Made by a program: the position numbers and the translations under genes. From Rhizobium tibeticum (GTDB lineage: Bacteria; Pseudomonadota; Alphaproteobacteria; Rhizobiales; Rhizobiaceae): DNA of 62,837 nt. Shown piece by piece: positions 56,504 to 62,837 of the stretch. Location of the stretch: the NCBI RefSeq assembly GCF_900110205.1, contig NZ_FOCV01000035.1, forward strand, positions 1 to 62,837, given 5' to 3'. Position 1 is the first letter of the stretch; each line of letters starts with the position of its first letter. The notes under the pieces were generated by a model. It was not told the DNA's origin and ran no database searches. It was given only the letters and a program-made list of their open reading frames with translations.

Positions 56504-56664
56504 TGTTGGTTGATGCAGTCTGGCGCGCGGGCAGAGGTCCGCGCGAGGCGGGGACCCCTAATGGCGCGCGTTCCGGGTCTATCGATGGTCGCCTTACGGG
56601 CATATCTTCCATTTGACCGACCATCTGCTCCGCGCCTAAGCTTCCAGAGAGCACGCGCGGGACA

Positions 56665-57495
56665 ATGAGAGCTAGTTGGAGTATGGTTGAGCCAGAGATT
56701 CCTCTCGTAGGCGGTGCGGACTCGAGGGTCGTTCGAGTCGGTCAGACAGTTCGGCGCAACGGTCGCGCCTGGTCTCCCGCCGTCCTTGATCTTCTGCAGC
56801 ACGTTGAGCGTGAAGGGTTTTCCGGGGCCCCGCATGTGCACGGGTTTGATGACCAGGGACGAGAGGTTCTGACCTACATGGAAGGGGAGGTCGGCCAAGG
56901 TCTCGGGTTCATCCCCGACGAAGGTGGCCGCTTCGACGTCCGGCTCCCAGATTATGTCTGGCGCGACGACGTGCTCCTGCATCTTGGCGCGCTCATACGT
57001 GCCTATCACGATGCGGCGGCGAGCTTTCCGTGGACTGGACGAGAGTGGCGCTTAAAGGCTCGGCAGCCTGTTGAGACGGTTTGTCACAACGACCTCACGC
57101 CTTGGAATACCGTCTTTCGCACAGGCCTGCCGGTTGCTTTCATCGATTGGGACGCCGCGGCACCAGGGCCTCGCGCGTGGGACCTCGGATTCATCGCCTG
57201 GCGTTGGGTACCGTTCTGGCGGGACGTGAAGTGTCGAGCACACGGACTCCCGACCGGTGTCGCCGAAAAGGCCCGCCGCTTTCGTTTGCTGCTTCAGGCA
57301 TACGGGCTCGAACCTGAGGTCAGCGTCGTGCAAGCGGCAATCGAGCGGGTGGGGCAATTGCAGGAACACATGTGGAAGCTCGTCGCTGACGGCTCCAAGT
57401 GGGAGGTGGAACTCGCCCGTCGCGGTGTGCTCGACGAGGCGACGCTTGAGATCGCCTGGATTGAGGAGCACGCTGCAGCGCTTGTAAGGTCGTGA
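56665..57495 (+). CDS. Aminoglycoside phosphotransferase-like kinase
   Basis: The 276-residue protein of the APH/choline-kinase superfamily has the catalytic-loop motif VCHNDLTPWNTVF (about 139) and the metal aspartate in AFIDWDAAAPGPRAWDLGF (about 158). The loop reads H-N-D rather than the commoner H-G-D. Family members phosphorylate aminoglycosides, other small alcohols or homoserine. Similarity to a proven resistance enzyme cannot be judged here, so resistance should not be assumed. Ribosome sites for both candidate starts (56665, 56683) are weak. Confidence 0.82.
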   Translation: MRASWSMVEPEIPLVGGADSRVVRVGQTVRRNGRAWSPAVLDLLQHVEREGFSGAPHVHGFDDQGREVLTYMEGEVGQGLGFIPDEGGRFDVRLPDYVWRDDVLLHLGALIRAYHDAAASFPWTGREWRLKARQPVETVCHNDLTPWNTVFRTGLPVAFIDWDAAAPGPRAWDLGFIAWRWVPFWRDVKCRAHGLPTGVAEKARRFRLLLQAYGLEPEVSVVQAAIERVGQLQEHMWKLVADGSKWEVELARRGVLDEATLEIAWIEEHAAALVRS

Positions 57496-57681
57496 CCTAT
57501 CCTGATGAAGGTCTTCATCTTGCGCATCTCGGAGTGACCCAGCCTTCCGCCGTCGGGCCATGGCGGGCGGGATGGCTGCGATTGACACTGCTATATCGGC
57601 CATATCCTGAACGGCGGAATAACGGATTTTGCAGTTGTTGTGATGACCACATCTGGCGCATTCCGTCAACATCCGCGCGCG

Positions 57682-59463
57682 TCAGACCGTCAACCCCCCC
57701 TTGCGCAGGCCTTCAACGCGGCGCTCAAAATCGTTGGGGTTCCGGAACGGAAGGACGCGGCGCCGGCGCTCGACAGAGAAACCAGGATTTATCTGAAGCG
57801 CGTGCTCCCAGGCCAGTCGGCTCTCCTCCGGCCGACCGAGGTGGCCATAGCACGACGCAAGCAGGGCATAGGCGGTCTCAGATTGCGGGTTTCGTTCGAG
57901 CCGCTGGTTGATTGCATCAATCGCCTGCTGATACTCATCGAGGGAAAACAGCGCCTCCGCGCGAAATTGGAGCAGCACTTCGGGATAGTGCGGGTCCAGC
58001 CGCATCACGACGTCGAGCGTTTCAAGCGCATCGGCCGGATCACCGGAAAATATCTGCATATGGGCCTTCGCCATATGGAGATCGACGGAGTTTGGCGCAA
58101 GCGCTAATCCCCGTTGCACCTCGGCCCGCGCCCGGTCCATTTGCCGGCTCCACATGCTGGCCATGACCAGCGCGAAGTGACCGTTGGGCTGCTCCTCGGC
58201 CATCTCCACTGCCTGTTGCGCAAGCTCTCGCCCAATCCGCAGCGAGCGTTCCGGATCGGGGCTCCAGGCGTTAACGTAGTCGAGCACATGGGTAAACGAA
58301 ATCAGTGCGTGGGCCGCCACATAGCCCGGATCGAGAGCGAGGGCTGCGGTTGCCAGACTGCGCGCCGCGATATTTCCGTTGCTGGTATGCGCCGACGCCC
58401 GCTCCCGAGCGCGCAAGTAGAATTCGTACGCCTCCACGTTGACTGCGCGCCCTTGGGTCAGGCGATCCTTGTCGCCGACCGTCAGCTTCAGCTTGAGCGC
58501 AGCTACGATCTCCTGGGTGATTTCATCCTGAACTGCAAAAATGTCCACGAGATCGCGATCGAACCGACTGGCCCAGACATGTCCGCCGTTGCTCGCGTCG
58601 ATCAACTGCGCTGTGACGCGTACCCGGTTGCCCGCCTTGCGCACGCTGCCCTCGAGCACGTAGCGGACGCCAAGCGCCCTTGCTACCTCTGGCACGGAGA
58701 CCGCTGCCTTCTTGTATACGAAAGACGAGTTGCGGGCGATCACGTGCAACTCGGACAGCCTCGAAAGGTCAGTGATGATGTCCTCGCTGATGCCGTCGGA
58801 GAAATACTCCTGCTCGGCATCGCCGCTCATGTTGTTGAACGCAAGCACGGCGATGGAGGGCTTTCCAGCAACAGGTGGCAGCACCGAAGGTTCTGCCAGG
58901 ACACTGGTCTCTGGTATCGCCGGCTCTGCCTGCGCGACGATGCCGACCTGAAGCGAATAGACCCGGATCGGCTCAGCGATGTTCTTGAGTTGCGTCGCAC
59001 CGAGATCGGTTGGAGGAAGTTCGAGTCGCGCCTTCACCTGGCGGTAGGCGTCTTCAGATAGACAGATAGCGCCGGGCTTAGCGATTCCTTCCAATCGCGA
59101 GGCGATGTTAACGCCGTCGCCCATAAGGTCGCCATCGCTTTCCTCGACGACATCGCCTAGATGGATGCCGATGCGAAACTCGATGCGGCGATCCTGCGGC
59201 ACGCCGGCGTTGCGCTCGAGCATTGCGCTTTGAACCTCGATCGCACACCGAACGGCATCCACAACACTGCGGAACTCGATGAGGCTTCCGTCTCCGGTGC
59301 GCTTCACCACGCGGCCGTTGTGCACGGCAATGGTCGGATCGATGAGATCGCTGCGCAGAGCCCGCAGCCGCGCAAGAATGCGATCCTCGTCCGCGCCAGC
59401 AAGACGGCTGTAGCCGACCACATCCGCGACCAGGATCGCCGCAATTTTACGCGTCTCGCTCAT
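57682..59463 (-). CDS. Class III adenylate/guanylate cyclase with TolB-like and TPR regions
   Basis: The 593-residue cytoplasmic protein starts with a class III cyclase domain (about 5-165: metal aspartate in VADVVGYSR, RTGDGSLIEF, GIHLGDVVEE). A TolB/FlgO-like domain (about 225-345: IAVLAFNNMSGDAEQEYFSD) and C-terminal tetratricopeptide repeats (about 370-570) follow. The architecture is typical of the many rhizobial CyaX-type cyclases that make cAMP in response to unknown cues. ATG 59463 is preferred by alignment over an upstream in-frame start. Confidence 0.92.
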   Translation of the reverse strand: MSETRKIAAILVADVVGYSRLAGADEDRILARLRALRSDLIDPTIAVHNGRVVKRTGDGSLIEFRSVVDAVRCAIEVQSAMLERNAGVPQDRRIEFRIGIHLGDVVEESDGDLMGDGVNIASRLEGIAKPGAICLSEDAYRQVKARLELPPTDLGATQLKNIAEPIRVYSLQVGIVAQAEPAIPETSVLAEPSVLPPVAGKPSIAVLAFNNMSGDAEQEYFSDGISEDIITDLSRLSELHVIARNSSFVYKKAAVSVPEVARALGVRYVLEGSVRKAGNRVRVTAQLIDASNGGHVWASRFDRDLVDIFAVQDEITQEIVAALKLKLTVGDKDRLTQGRAVNVEAYEFYLRARERASAHTSNGNIAARSLATAALALDPGYVAAHALISFTHVLDYVNAWSPDPERSLRIGRELAQQAVEMAEEQPNGHFALVMASMWSRQMDRARAEVQRGLALAPNSVDLHMAKAHMQIFSGDPADALETLDVVMRLDPHYPEVLLQFRAEALFSLDEYQQAIDAINQRLERNPQSETAYALLASCYGHLGRPEESRLAWEHALQINPGFSVERRRRVLPFRNPNDFERRVEGLRKGGLTV

Positions 59464-60275
59464 AGCTCCATTTCCTGCTACGCGCAGACTAGCATACTGG
59501 CCCGGCCAACGCTCCCCAATCTCGAATTCGTTCGCTGAGAAAGTCCCCAATAAACTATCGGCCGAATGCCGATTCTGAGTTGATAGCCTTGGACTTCACG
59601 ATGCTGGCCGCGCCGCGACTGTCCGTACTTCGCTGTCATTATTGGAAGCGAAAATCGGCAAAACCATTGTAAAATTCCCTAATAACCCATTATATTAAAA
59701 CAGTTATTCGCCACAGGAAGATCGGCAGAAATGGAAGAAGTACCTCGCCGCATCGAACCGTGCTGGCGAGAAGGCGATCTCGAAGCAGGAAAGCCCACAG
59801 CCCAGATCGGAAAAGTCCTACAGGTTCTTCAAACGCCCGGCTGCTCTGTCGAAATCCCAGCCCCTGGTGAGCGCAGACGATGACGGCTGAGCGTCTGGTG
59901 GGCCGGCCGTGTCGTCAGTCAATTCACCCAAGTAGGCGTGGCGATATCGGCTTTGCCTGTGCTCGGGGGTGCGAAACAATCGGAGCGTCTTACTCGCCCA
60001 AAGCGCCGGCCATTTTTCGGTGGCCTACTTCCTAAGAAAAGCCAGCGCGTCACGAACGCGCTTGGCGGGTACGGCTCGAACAAGCCGCGGTCCTTCCTTA
60101 GCCGGGTTCTGCTTGACCCGGCGTCGGTGCGTCGAAAGGATCGAGATCCTCTTTCCTCAGTGCAACGAACACCCTCGCCCCGACTCGAATGGCGGCTGCG
60201 CTCGACAATCTGAGTGGGGCATGGGCATCTCCCGCCAACCGGCGGTCAGCCATTGTGGCCGCAACGACGGCGGTT
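59464..60275. other. Intergenic stretch, no supported gene
   Basis: About 800 bp with only short overlapping frames, for example around 59732 and 60190 on the plus strand, none with a convincing family match. I saw no insertion-sequence ends. Confidence 0.4.
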
Positions 60276-61292
60276 TCACGAGGACTGTGGCTCTTGCCTG
60301 CCTATATCTGATTTGAACTTGTCAACCTCCTCGACCACACGATCTCTGGCTACCTCATGAACGTCAGACGCGACTGCGACTGCCTTATCATAGGCGTCGG
60401 ACGCAATCTCGGCTCCTTGATTGACCAAGGCCGACGCCTGAGCCGAGACGGCGTTGCGTGCCGCATCCGCAGTTTCGCCGAGAAACTCGTCTTCCGTCTC
60501 AGTATGTGGAAGCGCCGCACCAATCGCTGCTCCTACAGCGAATGCGAGAGCACCGCCGACGAGCGGTTGATCCCGAAAGTGAGTGAGAATGGCGGCGTTT
60601 AATTTGCTCGCTTGCTCTTGCACTCTTTCTCCGGTCGAGGCGGATCGTTCCGAAAGCGAACTGGCAGCATCCGACGCTCGCGTCCCAATAGTGCTTGCGG
60701 TGTCTTTGATCTGAGCCCATGTTTCCGAGGCCCATCCCGACGCAGCGTCAAAAATTGCCCCCGTCTCGTCGACAATTTCCTCGATCTGCCTGCCACTGGC
60801 ATCCGCGAAGCCTCGATAGGTTTTTCCTGCCTCGTCCATGAAGTGGCCGGCACGTCGTCCGGCATCGTCGGTCAGTGCTTTCAGTCGCTTTCCGGAGGCG
60901 TCGGTAAAATGGCTGTAGCGGGCGCCATTTTCCGTTGCTTCTGGTGGGCCGATGCGCCGCACAGGTCCTTCGACCTGATACAAAGGATAGTCACCGTCGA
61001 AACCGGGACGAGATGCGGCGCCACCAGATGACGACGTTTCCTGTTTCGCCATGAGCCATGCCAAGCTGACCCCCATGAGAGCGACCGGCAGCGGATTGGC
61101 CTTAAGGGATTGACCGAGATTCCTAACATATTCACCGCCGCCGCTGCTTTTGGCGTAGGCCAGCATTTCATCGATCAGCTGCCCCGGTGACATTCGCTCC
61201 TGGATGGCGTCTATCCGATCCTCGATACGCAGGCGATCGGCGTCGATCTCGCGTTGGAGCTCCGAGGATGTTTTTTCGATTGAGTTTTCCAT
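60276..61292 (-). CDS. DUF3618 protein with 11-residue repeats
   Basis: The 338-residue protein begins with a DUF3618 region (about 5-85: SSELQREIDADRLRIEDRID, NPLPVALMGVSLAWLM). Five tandem 11-residue units follow at about 130-184 of the form x-D-x-(A/S/T)-G-x5-hydrophobic, then helices with SASTGERVQEQASKL and a glycine/alanine hydrophobic stretch (about 248-265). Eleven-residue repeats give amphipathic helices like those of LEA-3 proteins. It overlaps the YqjE-like gene stop at one base and closes an apparent envelope-stress operon. Confidence 0.85.
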   Translation of the reverse strand: MENSIEKTSSELQREIDADRLRIEDRIDAIQERMSPGQLIDEMLAYAKSSGGGEYVRNLGQSLKANPLPVALMGVSLAWLMAKQETSSSGGAASRPGFDGDYPLYQVEGPVRRIGPPEATENGARYSHFTDASGKRLKALTDDAGRRAGHFMDEAGKTYRGFADASGRQIEEIVDETGAIFDAASGWASETWAQIKDTASTIGTRASDAASSLSERSASTGERVQEQASKLNAAILTHFRDQPLVGGALAFAVGAAIGAALPHTETEDEFLGETADAARNAVSAQASALVNQGAEIASDAYDKAVAVASDVHEVARDRVVEEVDKFKSDIGRQEPQSS

Positions 61293-61708
61293 CAGATCTT
61301 TTCCTTCACAGCGTTGACGTCGCGCCGTAGTGAGGTTGCCGTGCGATCTAGCCTCAACTTATCTCCGCGCAATGCATTCAATCCTTTCGACACCATTGCC
61401 CAGGCGATGGCGGCGATGACAAGACCGACAATAAGTGCAGCAAGCGCGCTCGCGTTGGACTGTGTCATGCCGTAGTTGACGAGGACGGCAGCCAGACCCC
61501 CGACGAGGGCGCTCAGCAATATGCCGACCGCACCGATCGCGAGTACCAGCCCAACAATCAGAACCTCGACACCGCTGAGTGCCTGCGAAATTTTTTCCGA
61601 TGCCTCAGTCTTCGCAAGGTCGATCTCCTTGCGCAGTAGTCCAGCGACATCAGTCACCAATCCGCCAAGGAGTTCGGACAAGGGTGTGTTTTCAGGTAAC
61701 CTAGCCAT
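61292..61708 (-). CDS. YqjE-like membrane protein (phage-holin superfamily, DUF1469)
   Basis: The 138-residue protein has an amphipathic N-terminus (LSELLGGLVTDVAGLLRKEI, DLAKTEASEKI) and two long membrane helices (about 47-75 and 82-112). The arrangement is that of the Phage_holin_3_6/DUF1469 family, of which E. coli YqjE is a member. The annotation holin reflects fold only; no lysis genes are near. It overlaps the YqjD-like gene by 8 bp and the DUF3618 gene by one base, so all three are co-translated. Confidence 0.88.
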   Translation of the reverse strand: MARLPENTPLSELLGGLVTDVAGLLRKEIDLAKTEASEKISQALSGVEVLIVGLVLAIGAVGILLSALVGGLAAVLVNYGMTQSNASALAALIVGLVIAAIAWAMVSKGLNALRGDKLRLDRTATSLRRDVNAVKEKI

Positions 61709-62240
61709 TTGTATATTCTCCGCTGTTCAAGGGAGAACCAGAAGCGGCGCTCGTCGATCGTTTGGCCGACGCGGTCAGAAAGCGGCTGGCCGCCAAGCCC
61801 GCAAGTGCGGCGATACCAAGGAACGCCAGCGGCTGTTTGCGTCCGAAGTCTTCAGCCATTGTTGCTACTTCGCCGAGGTCTCTGCCCTCCATCTGCTTTG
61901 CGAGGGTTTGCACGCTACTTCCAATTTGCCTGGCATATCGGCCGACCTCGGGCTGGTCTGATTTTTCGAGTTCCGAGCCAACCTTTTCAAGGGCGGTGGC
62001 GATACCGCCAACCTGACGGGCTGCAAAACTTGTCTCCTTCGAGACCGCGTCTTTTACTCGATCGACGGCGGACGCCGCGTCCTCCTTCAAGGTGTCGCGC
62101 GCAGCGGTGAGATCATCGACGATCTGCTCCTTTAGATCTCCCACCCCCGCAGGCCTTTTCGCGGGCGGGATTAACTCGCCGCTTGTCGGGTGGGGTGACG
62201 ATCCGACGCCGCCCTCCATTCCTGAAAACTCGTTTGACAT
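61701..62240 (-). CDS. ElaB/YqjD-like membrane-anchored stress protein
   Basis: The 179-residue protein has a hydrophilic N-terminus, long amphipathic helices (LKEQIVDDLTAARDTLKEDA, VKDAVSKETSFAARQVGGIA) and a C-terminal hydrophobic anchor (PLAFLGIAALAGLAASRFL). This resembles ElaB/YqjD proteins that tether ribosomes or shape membranes in stationary phase. ATG 62240 has GGGAGG upstream. A GGAAC-N16-GGTT EcfG-like promoter is 46 bp before the start. It is the first gene of the three-gene operon. Confidence 0.8.
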   Translation of the reverse strand: MSNEFSGMEGGVGSSPHPTSGELIPPAKRPAGVGDLKEQIVDDLTAARDTLKEDAASAVDRVKDAVSKETSFAARQVGGIATALEKVGSELEKSDQPEVGRYARQIGSSVQTLAKQMEGRDLGEVATMAEDFGRKQPLAFLGIAALAGLAASRFLTASAKRSTSAASGSPLNSGEYTNG

Positions 62241-62285
62241 AAAAGCCTCCCATGGCTGAAACAAACGGCAACTGCCGCGTCTACG

Positions 62286-62310
62286 AACCATTGGTCTGAA
62301 GGTTTGTTCC
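62286..62310 (-). promoter_or_regulatory. EcfG/RpoE2-like promoter of the YqjD-type operon
   Basis: Minus strand GGAAC (62306-62310), 16 bp, GGTT (62286-62289), 46 bp before the YqjD-like gene. It fits GGAAC-N18-TT. Confidence 0.6.
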
Positions 62311-62477
62311 CCGACATAAACGTCAGTTTTTTCGACGGTGGATTTCCGCCTGGAAGAGCCAATTTAGTGCATCAACGGTTACGGCTCTCTCACGCGAGAC
62401 CGTGCCCGATCGATGAAATAGCCGCGTATGTCGCTCGAACGCGCCGGCGGTCGTGTGACATCGGAAAGGCGGCTTAC

Positions 62478-62837
62478 TTACGCCGCCTCCTCTTCGTCCG
62501 TCTGATCCGGCTGCAGGTAGTGCAGGTAGCTGACGGCGCGCTGCGCATGGCCGGCGGCGACAAAGATCGCCCGCTTGTCGCCTTTAAGAACCTTGAGCCA
62601 GGCGGCAAGGTAGCTTGCATGATCGGGCCGCGGCTCGAGTTCGGGAACGATGCCGAGATCGGCGCAGAGGAAGCAGCTGCCGAGTTCGGCGATCAGTTCC
62701 TCGCGGGCGCGGTCGCTTTGGTCCTTGGCATAGCGGCTGAGATCGCGATCCAGTCGGTGTGGCGCCGCCGTCCAGTGGGTCAGTTCATGACTGAGGATCG
62801 CGACATAGGAGGCCGCGTCGCGGAAGGCTTCGAAGGC
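62478..62837 (-). CDS. ArdC-like antirestriction / zincin-type protein (5' part beyond window)
   Basis: The last 119 codons of a minus-strand gene run in from the window edge. They contain the zinc-protease-like motif SHELTHWTAAPHRL and the conserved RAREELIAELGSCFLC, the C-terminal metallopeptidase domain of ArdC-type proteins. ArdC binds single-stranded DNA and protects incoming plasmids from restriction; rhizobial plasmids commonly carry such genes. The N-terminal DNA-binding domain is outside the window. The gene ends DEEEAA and TAA. Confidence 0.88.
   Translation of the reverse strand, partial: AFEAFRDAASYVAILSHELTHWTAAPHRLDRDLSRYAKDQSDRAREELIAELGSCFLCADLGIVPELEPRPDHASYLAAWLKVLKGDKRAIFVAAGHAQRAVSYLHYLQPDQTDEEEAA

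Noticed and set aside
56665..57495. Aminoglycoside resistance gene
   Set aside because: Only superfamily motifs are seen. The catalytic loop is H-N-D and the context gives no resistance cassette, so resistance is not claimed.
59732..59884. Short plus-strand frame starting MEEVPRRIEP
   Set aside because: No ribosome site or recognisable motif. An alternative frame over the same DNA looks equally plausible.
61292..61708. Phage holin implying a prophage
   Set aside because: The holin label reflects a fold shared with YqjE. There are no phage structural, lysis or integrase genes, and the neighbours are YqjD-like and DUF3618 proteins.

Overview
The window looks like part of a large repABC plasmid (or chromid) of a Rhizobiaceae alphaproteobacterium, in the Rhizobium/Agrobacterium/Sinorhizobium range. 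The evidence is a complete repABC operon with its antisense incA RNA and a perfect 16-bp parS-type palindrome, two CMD proteins matching families first named in Agrobacterium vitis, rhizobial solute-uptake operons, many alphaproteobacterial DUF families (DUF736, DUF982, DUF992, DUF2934, DUF6894) and several promoters of the alphaproteobacterial general-stress sigma factor type (EcfG/RpoE2, GGAAC-N18-TT). No rRNA, tRNA, CRISPR array or intact insertion sequence was found.

Layout. 1-1945: pieces of two DUF736 genes, more than 1 kb without a convincing gene, then a Nudix hydrolase. 2024-8769: an uptake-and-oxidation module, with two CMD/AhpD-like proteins facing a lysR-flavin monooxygenase-amino-acid-type ABC importer operon. 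9173-17335: a sugar operon (TIM-barrel isomerase, sugar ABC importer, GMC oxidoreductase) with a divergent LacI regulator and two LacI-type operators between them. 17457-18297: a broken higBA toxin-antitoxin locus and an orphan BrnA-like antitoxin. 18875-22888: repC, incA, repB, repA and parS.

23337-38229 is a periplasm/envelope cluster: two arylsulfatases, a broken formylglycine-generating enzyme gene, a secreted HAD phosphatase-like protein, a glycine-rich secreted protein, two outer-membrane proteins, a DUF992 protein, an interrupted lipoprotein gene, and a two-component system whose kinase carries a substrate-binding-protein-like sensor. A large secreted DUF1254/DUF1214 protein at 54878-56503 may belong with it functionally. 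Several genes here carry nonsense or frameshift lesions, so the cluster is either decaying or contains base-call errors.

38442-49458 is rich in small stress proteins: DUF6894, an entericidin-like lipoprotein, DUF982, a DUF2934-receiver fusion, the large catalase KatE, a DUF2934 protein and several small unknowns. At least eight have a GGAAC-N16/17-NGTT promoter or a one-mismatch version just upstream, and a ninth lies before the envelope-stress operon at 60276-62240 (YqjD-like, YqjE-like and a DUF3618 protein with 11-residue repeats). Together they look like a plasmid-borne slice of the EcfG/RpoE2 regulon. Further genes are a LigD-type DNA ligase, an ABC exporter, an APH-like kinase, an adenylate cyclase with TPR repeats and, running off the right edge, an ArdC-like antirestriction protein.
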